Shown: one piece after another, positions 1 through 9,737 of the stretch | Layout: every line of letters starts with the position of its first letter | Numbering within the stretch: position 1 is the stretch's first letter | Source of the DNA: an uncultured Clostridia bacterium | Lineage (GTDB): Bacteria; Bacillota; Clostridia; TANB77; CAG-508 | Direction: 5' to 3' | DNA length: 63,021 nt | Assembly: GCA_934133175.1 (NCBI GenBank) | Contig: CAKPAX010000007.1 | Span: 1-63,021 of the forward strand | Translations under genes and position numbers: made by a program | Notes under the pieces: generated by a model | Seen by the model: the letters and a program-made list of their open reading frames with translations, nothing else | The model's database searches: none | What the model was told of the DNA's origin: nothing

Positions 1-130
1 TTTTAAAGGCTGCCATTGTATTTTCTGGTGCATATTCAGATGCTCCTCTGTGTGCATAATTAACAAAAATATTCATACTTGTATTTGAATATTTAAATTT
101 TTGTGCTTGTTCTTCTTTAACTATCTTCAT
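1..130 (-). CDS. Glycerophosphodiester phosphodiesterase, N-terminal part (runs off window)
   Basis: Only the first 43 codons are present; the gene continues beyond the left edge. After a short leader the frame reads YAHRGASEYAPENTMAAF, the classic GDPD opening in which the His and Arg of HRG and the Glu of PEN form the active site. The family hydrolyses glycerophosphodiesters to glycerol-3-phosphate plus an alcohol. The ATG at 130 overlaps the TGA of the upstream radical SAM gene (ATGA overlap), so the two are translationally coupled. An AAGGAG lies about 10 bases upstream. Domain call is strong; substrate and localisation cannot be judged from this fragment. Confidence 0.85.
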   Translation of the reverse strand, partial: MKIVKEEQAQKFKYSNTSMNIFVNYAHRGASEYAPENTMAAFK

Positions 131-1188
131 AACTCAATTTCTCCTTTAAATTCATATAGTTGTTTGCATAATGGCATCTTTCTTTTTCCTTCATGTATAA
201 CTACTTTTTCTAAATCTTCATATATACTATGTAATTTTATACCATACTTTTCCATTTTTTCCACACTCATTTCTTTAAAAGCTGGACATGGTAATATTGT
301 TCCATCATACTTTATATCTAATTTTTCAGTTCCTGCTGTACATAAATGTGACATTTTCCCATTTAAAGGAATTCCAATTCTTATGTTGCCACTATAATGT
401 TCTTTTTCTGTTTTTAATATTCTTCCAAATTCTTTTAACTCCGTTTCGTCTAACATTAATTCTTGTTTATTTTCTAGTCCTCTACCTTGTGGTACAAAAT
501 TTAGAATACTAATATTTTTTATTTCTGCAATTTCTAAGCATTCTATTATATCAGGAAATTGTTTATAATTTGGTTTCATCGGAATAAAATGAACATCTAC
601 ATTCAATCCTACCTTACTTGCTCTAATCAAAGAATCAATTAAATATGTATTTAATGCTTTTCTTCCCATTACTTCATTGTCAATCTCTTCATCTACTGCT
701 TGCCAATCAAACACAATTTTATCTACTCCTAATTCTTTTATCTTTTCTAGCTCTTGTTTTGTTAGTGAAGTAAATTCTCCTGGATTAATCATTCTTTCAT
801 AATATGTTTTCACATTTCTTTTTAATCTTTCATTCCATGGTTCATGCTTTTCAATTTTTTGTAAATCTTGATTACATTTATTTTTTATACTCTCTTTCAT
901 TTCTACAGATATTTCAGATGTCCTTTTTATTCCACTAGTGAATATAACTGTTCTAATTCCATTGTCTCTACAAAACTTTATCATTTCAAATAGATCTGGA
1001 TGTAAAAAAGGCTCTCCTCCTGAAATGGATATTTCTCCAATTCCACCTTTATTAATAAAATACCTAACTGTTTTTTTAAAGTCTTTTAATGATATTATCG
1101 TTTTTTGGTCTTTTGATGAATTTGAAGAACAAAATTTACAGTTATTTGGACACGTCTGTATTATCTCAAAACATAAATCTTTTAACAT
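127..1188 (-). CDS. Radical SAM enzyme with SPASM-like C-terminal cysteines
   Basis: 353 residues. The N terminus has the radical SAM CX3CX2C motif (C13, C17, C20, within CPNNCKFC) that binds the 4Fe-4S cluster and S-adenosylmethionine, followed by the SISGGEPFLHP glycine-rich SAM-binding stretch. The C-terminal part carries further cysteines (C283, C301, C341, around CTAG, LPCPAF and PLCKQL) compatible with an auxiliary Fe-S cluster as in SPASM/twitch proteins. Start is the ATG at 1188 behind GAAGGAAG. It sits between a MATE-like exporter and a GDPD gene in one minus-strand operon. SPASM proteins often modify peptides or anaerobic enzymes, but I see no precursor peptide beside it, so the substrate is unknown. 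Confidence 0.8.
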   Translation of the reverse strand: MLKDLCFEIIQTCPNNCKFCSSNSSKDQKTIISLKDFKKTVRYFINKGGIGEISISGGEPFLHPDLFEMIKFCRDNGIRTVIFTSGIKRTSEISVEMKESIKNKCNQDLQKIEKHEPWNERLKRNVKTYYERMINPGEFTSLTKQELEKIKELGVDKIVFDWQAVDEEIDNEVMGRKALNTYLIDSLIRASKVGLNVDVHFIPMKPNYKQFPDIIECLEIAEIKNISILNFVPQGRGLENKQELMLDETELKEFGRILKTEKEHYSGNIRIGIPLNGKMSHLCTAGTEKLDIKYDGTILPCPAFKEMSVEKMEKYGIKLHSIYEDLEKVVIHEGKRKMPLCKQLYEFKGEIEL

Positions 1189-1204
1189 ATATCTTCCTTC
1201 TTTA

Positions 1205-1368
1205 ATTCATATACTTATTAATTTTCTATTCGCCTAAAAATCATATTCTCTTATTTCACAATTATAGATTATATCTAAATTTCTTATCCTGATTAATAAT
1301 TTCTGCTGTTTTCTTTGTTCTTCTACATTTCAGCTTGTCTGACCATGCCTAAGTACATATATTTTCAT
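1205..1368 (-). pseudogene. Decayed histidine phosphatase (phosphoglycerate-mutase family)
   Basis: An ATG at 1368 with AAGGAG upstream opens MKIYVLRHGQTS, the RHG catalytic start of the histidine phosphatase superfamily, then hits TGA where the family normally has Trp. In a second frame follows RTKKTAEIIN, matching the family's SPLKRAxxTAEII segment; a third stretch reads REYDF and then GE-stop-K-INKYMN, matching DFGEW. So parts of three family motifs survive in order within about 160 bases, with a large internal deletion, frame changes and two Trp codons turned into stops. The start overlaps the last codons of the MATE-like gene, implying it once was a coupled operon gene between exporter and radical SAM enzyme. 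Function is surely lost. Confidence 0.75.
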
Positions 1369-2563
1369 TTTCTTCTCCTTTTTTGAGTATAATTCCACTT
1401 TTATTAATTCTAAAATTTCTATGAAATATTATATTTACAGTAATAAATTGATATATTGATGATGTTACCTGCCCTATTCCTGTGCAATAAGGTGTTTTTA
1501 ATAAAGATATTATCATTCTTAAGATCCCCGCAAATAATTTATTAGATGTTACTTTTATTTCATATTTTTCTAACTGCAAATAACTTGTTTTTATACTGTA
1601 TATTGGATAAATTATAAAGTTAATTAATTCAAAACTCAAATAAATAGCTGTAATCTTTAAATCTAAATCATAATATTTTAATGAAACTATAAGCATTATA
1701 AAAACAGTTATAATTAGAATCACTAATAAGTTATATGCATTAATTTTATGTCTTTTATAGTTAAATTTTTCTTTGCTTATATCTATTTTAGCAACTGTTT
1801 TTATAGCTTCAAATGAGTCCCATTGTGTATCTGTTATTAATGCTACAAAATTTAATGCTAACATATATTTTTCTCCAAATTGTAATGCATTACTTAATCC
1901 AAATAAGAATATTAAGAAAAATAATATATTATTACATATCTCAACTGATTCATATCTAAAACAATTTAAAATGTTTATTTTAAATTTAAATCTTTTAAAT
2001 TGTTTTATTGTAACATAACTAGTATATATTAATATTGCTATTAGTGTAGTAATCACAATTTGCATTTTATTTTTAAATATTATAGCAGATAATATCAATA
2101 CTACAAAATTTAATATATTTAATTGCATGCAATATTTATTGGCTACGCTCTCTTTATCTTCAAAATATAATTTTTCTAATGCAAAAGAAAATACTAATTG
2201 TATGTATAGTTGGAAAATTGAATATAAAGCAAATTCTTTATAAATCTCATAATCCATATTCATAAACTCTATATATTTTCTTACATTAATTGCAAATATT
2301 CCAAATACGAAAAGTCCTACCACTATTCCAACTGTCATTCCAGATAATACTGCATTATTATTTTTATCTTTTTCTTTACTTATATTAGCTCCTGTTGCAA
2401 ATATACTTTTCATTAATGCATATATAAATTGTAATGGGTATGTAAGTGTAAATACATTTACCAAATTCTTGTCTACAAGTAAACCTAACATAAACCATGA
2501 AAGTATTGGTATCAATGAAAATATTGCAGAATTAAAACTTATTCTTAATAATCTTTGCATCAT
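1349..2563 (-). CDS. Polytopic membrane protein, MATE/flippase-like
   Basis: 404 residues with about 12 hydrophobic segments and an N-terminal layout (a short amphipathic start, then SLIPILSWFMLGLLVD) typical of the MATE/MOP superfamily, which exports drugs or flips lipid-linked sugars. It is somewhat shorter than usual MATE proteins (about 450). No diagnostic motif proves the substrate. Two adjacent ATG codons occur; GGAG is 3 bases from the first and 6 from the second, so initiation at 2560 is equally or more likely. The 3' end overlaps the start of the decayed histidine phosphatase, and the gene leads an operon with radical SAM and GDPD genes. Transport role is inference. Confidence 0.6.
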   Translation of the reverse strand: MMQRLLRISFNSAIFSLIPILSWFMLGLLVDKNLVNVFTLTYPLQFIYALMKSIFATGANISKEKDKNNNAVLSGMTVGIVVGLFVFGIFAINVRKYIEFMNMDYEIYKEFALYSIFQLYIQLVFSFALEKLYFEDKESVANKYCMQLNILNFVVLILSAIIFKNKMQIVITTLIAILIYTSYVTIKQFKRFKFKINILNCFRYESVEICNNILFFLIFLFGLSNALQFGEKYMLALNFVALITDTQWDSFEAIKTVAKIDISKEKFNYKRHKINAYNLLVILIITVFIMLIVSLKYYDLDLKITAIYLSFELINFIIYPIYSIKTSYLQLEKYEIKVTSNKLFAGILRMIISLLKTPYCTGIGQVTSSIYQFITVNIIFHRNFRINKSGIILKKGEENENICT

Positions 2564-2688
2564 TTTCTCCTTTTATTCTATTTTATCAACTACTTTAACT
2601 TCCACACCCAGATTTTGATGTTTTTCTTTCCTAAATATACCTTTTTGTTCAAAAGTTATAAACTCTGAAAGCATATCAAAATCAAGTA

Positions 2689-4056
2689 TTACATGTCTTG
2701 TTTTAGTTCTAGCACTGATACGCACTCCACATGACTCGTAAATGGAAACATATCTACTGGTGTAATTTCTTTTATATTATATTCTTTCTCTAATTTAGCA
2801 AGATCCCTAATCAAAGTAGCAGGATTACAACTTATATAAATTAACTTTTTTGGTTTAATCTTCATTATATTTTCTATAGTAGTATTATCTAAGCCTTTTC
2901 TTGGTGGATCAACCATAATAATATCTGGAATAATATTTTTATTTTCAATTAAATCCGCAAGAACTTTTTCTACATCCCCTGCTATAAATTCACTATTTGT
3001 AATATTATTTATTTTGCAATTTTCCTTTGCATCATCAATTGCTTGTTCAACAATTTCAATTCCATAAACCTTTTTAGCATATTTAGACATAAACAATGAT
3101 ATTGTTCCTATTCCACAATACAAATCAAAAACTGTATCTTCTTTAGTTATTCCTGCTGCTTTTACTCCTATATTATACAGTTTTTCTGCTTGTACTGGAT
3201 TTACTTGATAAAATGAAAGTGGAGATATTTTAAATGTGTAATCACCTAGTATGTCTGTTATATAACCATTGCCATATATATTTATATTTTCTTTTCCTAA
3301 TATTACATTTGTATTTTTAGTATTTATATTTTTCACTATTGTTTTTATATCAGGAAATTTGTTAATTAATTTTTGAGATAATTCTTCTTCCTTTGGAATT
3401 TCTTTTCCATTTATAACTAATATGCACATAATTTCATTAGTTTTTATTCCAACTTTTATTACTATATGTCTTATTAATCCCTTTTGATTTTTTTCATTAT
3501 AAACACTAATTTTATTTTCATTTATAAAATCACATATAAAGTTTCCAATTTCTTGTGAAATTTCCTTTTGTATATAACATTTTTGAATTGGTATTATTGT
3601 ATGTGTTCTATTTGCAAAAACTCCAATATGTGCCTTATTTTCTTTATCTACGCCTACAGGAAATTGTGCTTTATTTCTATAATAATAAGGATCTTCCATT
3701 CCTACTGTATTTTTTACCATTATTTTATTTTTTAAAGTTTTATTCACTAATGCTTGTACAGAATTTTGTTTAATTTGTAATGTTCTTTGATACGAAATAT
3801 GTCTTAAATTACATCCACCGCATCTTTTATATGTTACACAATCTTCTTTAATTCTCGAATCCGATTTTTCTATTACTTCTATTACTTTTCCAAATGCATA
3901 TGATGATAAAACTTTAACTACAAGTATTCTTATTTTCTCTCCTATAATAGCTCCCGGTATGAATATTGTAAAATCATTTATTTTAGCAATTCCTTCTCCA
4001 GAAAATCCCATATCTATTATATCTACAATATATTCCTTATTCTTTTCTACTGGCAC
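2689..4056 (-). CDS. rlmD: 23S rRNA (uracil-5-)-methyltransferase, RlmD/RlmCD-type (RumA/TrmA family)
   Basis: 455 residues. An N-terminal TRAM domain (about residues 1-60) is followed by the Fe-S cysteine cluster DCVTYKRCGGC (a further family cysteine lies downstream), a central substrate domain, and the SAM-binding motif VFDLYCGIGTIS. The MVDPPRKGL motif and the nucleophilic cysteine in ISCNPATLIRD, with TSHVEC near the end, are the family's catalytic signature. These enzymes make 5-methyluridine in 23S rRNA. The start codon is GTG at 4056 behind AAGGAGAG. It is separated from the MATE-like gene by 125 bases and is probably transcribed alone or at the head of that run. Assignment between RlmC/RlmD specificities cannot be made from sequence alone. 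Confidence 0.9.
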   Translation of the reverse strand: MPVEKNKEYIVDIIDMGFSGEGIAKINDFTIFIPGAIIGEKIRILVVKVLSSYAFGKVIEVIEKSDSRIKEDCVTYKRCGGCNLRHISYQRTLQIKQNSVQALVNKTLKNKIMVKNTVGMEDPYYYRNKAQFPVGVDKENKAHIGVFANRTHTIIPIQKCYIQKEISQEIGNFICDFINENKISVYNEKNQKGLIRHIVIKVGIKTNEIMCILVINGKEIPKEEELSQKLINKFPDIKTIVKNINTKNTNVILGKENINIYGNGYITDILGDYTFKISPLSFYQVNPVQAEKLYNIGVKAAGITKEDTVFDLYCGIGTISLFMSKYAKKVYGIEIVEQAIDDAKENCKINNITNSEFIAGDVEKVLADLIENKNIIPDIIMVDPPRKGLDNTTIENIMKIKPKKLIYISCNPATLIRDLAKLEKEYNIKEITPVDMFPFTSHVECVSVLELKQDM

Positions 4057-4184
4057 TTATATCTCTCCTTTATTTTAGATATATATATAATATCATAAAA
4101 AAATATATAAATCTATTAATTATATAAAAAGATTTGTTATCCTATCTATATAACTTTTTATACACTATAAATTAAAAATAATTT

Positions 4185-4230
4185 AAAATGTCGAAATTTG
4201 CATTTTTTATTTTGCAAATTTCGACATTTT
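4185..4230 (-). terminator. Strong intrinsic terminator after the GLUG-repeat gene
   Basis: A perfect 17-bp stem (4185-4201 with 4214-4230) around a 12-base loop, just beyond the stop of the 1137-residue gene. T-rich sequence flanks both sides, so it may also act on plus-strand transcription. Confidence 0.8.
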
Positions 4231-4238
4231 TTGTTTTG

Positions 4239-7200
4239 TTATTCAAATATTGGATATCCTTTATTTGTAGTTGATGTATCTTGTTTCCAAGAAGAATAAT
4301 TTTCTTTATTATTGTTTAATGTTGTTACAAAACTTTCTGCCTTCATATCAGTTTCTCCCATTGTTGTAACAGTTTGTGTTAGAGTCATTCCTGTATAATT
4401 AGTTACCATTGCATTTATTCCTGATATATTATATACATTTTCTAATTTAAAGCTATCTCCTCCACAAGATATTATACCTCCACCATTTGTTATGTCTGTA
4501 GAAGCATTATAGCAATTCTTTATTAAACCTGAGGTACCAAAACCAGCAATTCCTGCACCAAAGCTAGATGTTGTTCCAATTATACTACCAGTATTAAAAC
4601 AATTTATAATTTCTCCACTAAAATGACCACCTATACCAGCAGCATGAGGACCAGATATAGTACCTTTATTACCACAATTATATATTTTAGCAGAGTTCAT
4701 ATTTCCACATATTCCAGATATATCATCAGTAGAGCCTGTAATATTTCCTTCATTTATACAATTTTGAATTGTAAGATTACTTCCTATATCATTTAATCCT
4801 ACAATACCAGCCAATCTGTTGCCCTCACTTATATCTCCAGTATTTATACATCCAAAAACCTTTCCTGTATTTTCTGAACTGCTATTTGTATATCCTACAA
4901 TACCTGCCGCATCTCCATATGAACATTTTATATTTCCAGAATTTTTAGAATTTTGAACATCAAAATCTGCACATGGCCATCCTAAAATTCCTCCAATTCC
5001 CCAATATCCATTAACTAATCCTGTATTTTCACATCCACTTATAGTTACAGTACTTTTACAATAACCAACTATTCCTCCAATACCATTAGATGATATTTTT
5101 TCATTTATTTTTCCTGTATTTTTACAATTTTCTATTCTAATTGGTCCGCTTGCCTCTCCTAATATTCCTCCAGATTCATGTCCTCCACTAACATCACCAT
5201 TATTTTGACAATTACTAATAATTGTATTTTTATCTCCTGAAGTACTAAAAATCCTTCCTGCTATTCCTCCAGCATACCACTGTCCTTGACTTACACTTCC
5301 ATTATTTATACAATTTGATATTGTCACTTCACTATAACACATTAAATCTGAAACTATTCCTCCACATATTGAAGAATCTCCATTAATATTCCCATTATTT
5401 GTGCAATCAGAAACATTAAATGTAGTTTCAGCTTCTTTAGTATTTACTTCATATGTAGATATAATTCCTGTTGCAGAATTTGTTGCCTTTATATCCCCAT
5501 AATTGTTGCAATTAATTATATTTACATTTTTAACTAATTCTGTTTGCATTACAATTCCAGCAGAACTATTTCCATTTATTTTCATATAATTATTACAATT
5601 CTTAACATTTAATTCAGTGGTTGCTTCTATTTGCCCAATAATTCCCCCTGCACCTACACTACTAGAATTTATTATTAATCCTTCACTACCTTCTTGTCCA
5701 TTATTACAATTTTCTATAACTTCTGTACTATTATTTTTTCCAATTATACCTCCCATTTGTGTTCCTATAACCTCAAATTCACCATAATTAGTACAATTTG
5801 ATATAGTTTTATTATTTTGTCCAACAATTCCTCCTGCACATTTTGATACATTTAAATTTTTATTACTAAAATAATTTTCACAATGATCTATGATTCCGTC
5901 ATTTACACCTACAACTCCACCATAAATATTTATTTGACTATTAAACGCATAACTAGTAGTTGAATCAACACTACAATTTTTAACTTTTCCTAAATTTTCA
6001 CTTGTAACTGCTCCAAAATTTTGTACACCATTAAGTCCTCCTATAGTTGATTTAATAACATTTGAAGCTAATAAACCTGTCTCTGTATTTTTGGTTGTTA
6101 AAATCCCAAAATCATAAGAAGATTTAGGTCCACTACCCAAAGTGTATTCTCCACCTATTTCACATGATTTAATACTTCCTGAATTAGAATATGCTGCAAC
6201 ACCAAAATTTGGATAATATGCATTGGCAATTTTATATGTACCATTGATCACACATGATGTTATTTTTGCATTTTCTTCATTTATAATTGAAATAACTCCA
6301 AAATTATTTGGTGCAACATTTATTTTATATGTTCCATCAACTGTACATCCATAAATATTACCTTTATTATTTATTGATAATACAGAAAAATCACTTGGTG
6401 GTGCTGATGTAAATGACATTGTAGCATCAACACTACAATTTTTTATAACATTATTATTATTCGATGTAAGTACACCTACTGGTAATTGTCCATATAGAGC
6501 AATATTTATATTAGAAATTTTTAGATTATTTATATATCCATCATTATATCCAAATATACCTGTACTTTCTCTTGTTGTTGCATTTGATGATACATATGTT
6601 TCGTTTGAACTCATATATATATTACTTATTTTATATCCTTGTCCATCAAAAACTCCTTTAAACGATGTACTTTCTGTATTTCCTATTTGATAGAATCCTG
6701 GTGCAGGAAAACTACCTGCTGCTTGTAATTCATCATATACACATGCTGTTGGTGGATATGAATCATTTGTTGTATCAGCATCATCTACTGTCGTTCCACC
6801 TGATGTTGTAACTTGATTTAATGTATCTAATGAATAATATTCTGTTTTATTATTATTATAACTATAATAATGTTCTGGATCTCTATAATCTGATTTATTT
6901 GCAAAATCTAAATCTTTTGTTAATACTATTTTTTTATTTTCATAATTTTCTTTTTTTTGATTAACATCCATCGCTACGTCTATTAAATCTTCTACATATT
7001 TAATTTCTTTAGCTGTTGGATAATTTGGTATTTTTGGTTCATCATCTTCTTCAGAGTCATCATCTTCTCCTGGATTTGTTCCAGGATTTGGATCTACATA
7101 ACTACCATTTCCAGACAAGTATAATAAATCTTTTGTATTACCTGATTTATCATAATATCTTAAAACATATTGTTTTGTACTTCCAGCTGATTCATCTGCA

Positions 7201-7652
7201 ACTTTTATGCTACTTTGTACATCTGCTTTTGATGTAGATGCTATTCTTACTGAATTTGCACTTGATGATTTATATTCTTCTATTACATATATGTCTCCAT
7301 CATCTTTAGTTGCTCCTTTTCCTGTTTTTATATTTTTGGCAACAGATTCTACACTTACTCTATAATATTCTTGACCTGTTACTTGTTTTGCATATCCATT
7401 TGATACTAAATACGCAACTACATCTTCACTAACACCAGTTGTATTTTTATCAACATGATATTGATTTACTCCTAGTATTACTTGATCTTTTACAGTTCCA
7501 TGGTATGTTTCTATTGTTGCTTTTTGACTTTGATTTAATATACCATTTTCCCCTGTTAACATTGTTATGGTTACCCCTACTAATATCAATAAAACTATTA
7601 TTGTTATTACAAGAGCAATCAAAGTTATACCTTTGTTAGTATTATTTTTCAT
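4239..7652 (-). CDS. Prepilin-like surface protein with GLUG repeats
   Basis: 1137 residues. The N terminus (about 8-40) is a prepilin-type signal, GITLIALVITIIVLLIL followed by a GENGILNQS segment, i.e. a hydrophobic helix after Gly, but with Ala where classical type IV pilins have Glu5. After a Ser/Thr-rich region and an acidic Pro/Asp/Glu linker (about 195-210), the rest consists of many degenerate repeats with GGIVGxN, ISNCxNxG and GIIGxN cores, which is the GLUG motif known from large adhesins and IgA-peptidase-like proteins; a beta-solenoid fold is expected. Its signal family is shared with two other genes in this window. Role as an adhesin or pseudopilin-anchored surface fibre is inference. 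Own terminator downstream; good AGAGGAGA site before the ATG. Confidence 0.8.
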   Translation of the reverse strand: MKNNTNKGITLIALVITIIVLLILVGVTITMLTGENGILNQSQKATIETYHGTVKDQVILGVNQYHVDKNTTGVSEDVVAYLVSNGYAKQVTGQEYYRVSVESVAKNIKTGKGATKDDGDIYVIEEYKSSSANSVRIASTSKADVQSSIKVADESAGSTKQYVLRYYDKSGNTKDLLYLSGNGSYVDPNPGTNPGEDDDSEEDDEPKIPNYPTAKEIKYVEDLIDVAMDVNQKKENYENKKIVLTKDLDFANKSDYRDPEHYYSYNNNKTEYYSLDTLNQVTTSGGTTVDDADTTNDSYPPTACVYDELQAAGSFPAPGFYQIGNTESTSFKGVFDGQGYKISNIYMSSNETYVSSNATTRESTGIFGYNDGYINNLKISNINIALYGQLPVGVLTSNNNNVIKNCSVDATMSFTSAPPSDFSVLSINNKGNIYGCTVDGTYKINVAPNNFGVISIINEENAKITSCVINGTYKIANAYYPNFGVAAYSNSGSIKSCEIGGEYTLGSGPKSSYDFGILTTKNTETGLLASNVIKSTIGGLNGVQNFGAVTSENLGKVKNCSVDSTTSYAFNSQINIYGGVVGVNDGIIDHCENYFSNKNLNVSKCAGGIVGQNNKTISNCTNYGEFEVIGTQMGGIIGKNNSTEVIENCNNGQEGSEGLIINSSSVGAGGIIGQIEATTELNVKNCNNYMKINGNSSAGIVMQTELVKNVNIINCNNYGDIKATNSATGIISTYEVNTKEAETTFNVSDCTNNGNINGDSSICGGIVSDLMCYSEVTISNCINNGSVSQGQWYAGGIAGRIFSTSGDKNTIISNCQNNGDVSGGHESGGILGEASGPIRIENCKNTGKINEKISSNGIGGIVGYCKSTVTISGCENTGLVNGYWGIGGILGWPCADFDVQNSKNSGNIKCSYGDAAGIVGYTNSSSENTGKVFGCINTGDISEGNRLAGIVGLNDIGSNLTIQNCINEGNITGSTDDISGICGNMNSAKIYNCGNKGTISGPHAAGIGGHFSGEIINCFNTGSIIGTTSSFGAGIAGFGTSGLIKNCYNASTDITNGGGIISCGGDSFKLENVYNISGINAMVTNYTGMTLTQTVTTMGETDMKAESFVTTLNNNKENYSSWKQDTSTTNKGYPIFE

Positions 7653-7916
7653 TAATAAATTCTCCTCTTTTGTATAATTTTATTTTCTTCTTATTATTCT
7701 TAAATTATTTTATACTATTATTTTTTCCTTTTCAATACCTTTTTTAATTTTTTGCAATCAACAAATATTAAAATTCGACATACTAATGTCTCATCTTATT
7801 ATATATTATAAATTATTTGTTTTTTGTATAATAATTTTAGCATATTTCTAACTCTAACTAGAATTTTAATATTTTTTATGCTAATATATTTATATTAATA
7901 AATAAAGGAGAAAATT

Positions 7917-9647
7917 ATGGCATTTGATGGAATTGTAACAAAATCAATTGTAAAAGAATTAAATATTTTAATAGATTGTAAAATAGATAAAATATATCAG
8001 CTTGATAAAAACACCATATTATTAGGTTTATATGGAAATAAAACACATTATGCGTTAAATATATCTATAGATTCTAGTAATTATAGAATAAATCTTACAA
8101 CACATAATAAATCAAACCCTAATGTTGCACCTAATTTTTGTATGTTACTTAGAAAGCACTTAATTGGAAGTTATATTAAAAATATTGAAATGAATGGATT
8201 AGAACGTGTTGTAACTTTAAATTTAGAAACATTCAATGACTTTAATGAAATTATTTGTAAAAAACTAATTGTAGAATTAATGGGAAAACATAGTAATATT
8301 GTGCTTTTAGATGAAAACAATATTATTATAGATAGTATAAAGCATTGTATAAAATCAGAAACTTCTTATAGAGATGTAATTCCAAATAAATTATATGTAT
8401 TACCACAGACTGATAAATATGATCTTTTACAAATAAAATCTTTTAATGAATTTTATAATACAATAAAAAATGATTTAGAAATACGAAGCCTTGATAAAAT
8501 AATATCTTCTAAATTTAATGGTATAAGTAATTCATTTATTAAATTTCATATTAACACTTTAAACATAAATGTTAATAATCTAAAAGATTTGGAAAAACTA
8601 TATAATTACTTAATTAATATAATTTCTTCTAATTCAGAAAATTTAGAATTTATAAAAATAACAGATAATGAAAATAATCCTAAAGATTATATATTATCAC
8701 TAAGTAATACCCACTCTCAAAATCTTTCTTTAAATTTCTTTTTAGATGATTACTATTATTTAAAAGAAAATAATGAAAACTTTAAAAGTTATAGAAATAG
8801 CATATTAAAATTAATTTTAGATACTTTAAAGAAATACAAAAAGAGATTAGAAAATATATGTGAAAAGCTTTCAGAATGTGAAGACATGGACCAATATAAA
8901 TTGTATGGAGAGTTAATAACCGCTAATTTATATAAATATAATGGTCAAAATTTAAGTTCAATTTCTGTTGAAAATTATTATGATAATAATAACTTGATAA
9001 ATATACCATTAGATAAAAAATACACTGTTAATACTAACGCTAAGCATTATTTTAAAAAATATAACAAATTAAAAAATGCATTAGAAATTGTATCTATTCA
9101 AAAAAAAGAAACCATTTCTGATTTGAATTATATTGAAAGTATTGTATATGAATTAGAAAATTGTACCTCTTTAGATGATGTTTATGATATATTTGAAGAA
9201 ATTTCGGAGAATGAATTATTTAGGAACAATTTATCTAAAAAGAAAAATAATAAAAACAAGAAAAAACAAAATAAAAATAACACAAATGCAAAAATTTCAT
9301 TTAATCCAATAATTGAAGAATTTAATAATCATAAAATATACATTGGTAGAAATAATAAAGAAAACGATTTATTAACAATGAAATTTGCAGATAAAAATGA
9401 TTTATGGTTTCATACCAAAGATATTCATGGAAGTCATGTTATTTTAAAATTAAATAATCCTAAAGACATAATAGATGAAAGTATTTTAATAAAATGTGCT
9501 GAAATTGCAGCAAAACATAGCAAAGCCAAAGATTCATATAATGTTCCAGTTGATTATTGTAAAATACAATATGTAAAAAAACCTAATAAATCAAAACCAG
9601 GAATGGTTATATATTCTAATAATAAAACTTTGTATGTTAATCCTTGA
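7917..9647 (+). CDS. rqcH: RqcH, ribosome quality control NFACT protein
   Basis: 576 residues. NFACT-N domain begins at once (MAFDGIVTKSIVKEL), contains the NFCMLLRKHL segment near residue 80, is followed by helix-hairpin-helix and coiled-coil middle parts (about 270-430), and ends with the NFACT-R domain (IYIGRNNKENDLL, NDLWFHTKDIHGSHV). This matches bacterial Rqc2/NEMF homologues, which bind peptidyl-tRNA on stalled 50S subunits and direct Ala-tail synthesis; older annotations call it fibronectin-binding protein FbpA. ATG follows AAAGGAGAAAATT. It is a lone plus-strand gene, divergent from the GLUG gene and convergent on a membrane-protein gene with a shared terminator. smpB, the other rescue factor, lies 7 kb away. 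Confidence 0.93.
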   Translation: MAFDGIVTKSIVKELNILIDCKIDKIYQLDKNTILLGLYGNKTHYALNISIDSSNYRINLTTHNKSNPNVAPNFCMLLRKHLIGSYIKNIEMNGLERVVTLNLETFNDFNEIICKKLIVELMGKHSNIVLLDENNIIIDSIKHCIKSETSYRDVIPNKLYVLPQTDKYDLLQIKSFNEFYNTIKNDLEIRSLDKIISSKFNGISNSFIKFHINTLNINVNNLKDLEKLYNYLINIISSNSENLEFIKITDNENNPKDYILSLSNTHSQNLSLNFFLDDYYYLKENNENFKSYRNSILKLILDTLKKYKKRLENICEKLSECEDMDQYKLYGELITANLYKYNGQNLSSISVENYYDNNNLINIPLDKKYTVNTNAKHYFKKYNKLKNALEIVSIQKKETISDLNYIESIVYELENCTSLDDVYDIFEEISENELFRNNLSKKKNNKNKKKQNKNNTNAKISFNPIIEEFNNHKIYIGRNNKENDLLTMKFADKNDLWFHTKDIHGSHVILKLNNPKDIIDESILIKCAEIAAKHSKAKDSYNVPVDYCKIQYVKKPNKSKPGMVIYSNNKTLYVNP

Positions 9648-9678
9648 TACTTTATAAATACTATAGTAAGTAATAGAA

Positions 9679-9737
9679 AAAAATAAAACCAATATTTAAT
9701 TTAGTTTAAACTGTTAATAAATATTGGTCTTATTTTT
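9679..9737. terminator. Bidirectional terminator between rqcH and the 154-residue gene
   Basis: Arms 9679-9698 and 9718-9737 pair over about 19 bp with one bulged base (core ACCAATATTTA / TAAATATTGGT), with A and T tracts on the outer ends. It overlaps the stop codon of the convergent minus-strand gene. Confidence 0.8.

Noticed and set aside
2573..2674. 33-codon minus-strand frame between rlmD and the MATE-like gene
   Set aside because: No ribosome site, start within an open stretch that continues into rlmD out of frame, and no recognisable family.
7653..7916. Regulatory RNA between the GLUG gene and rqcH
   Set aside because: Only a weak TTAGCATA / TATGCTAA pair with a long loop; no conserved riboswitch or T-box sequence.
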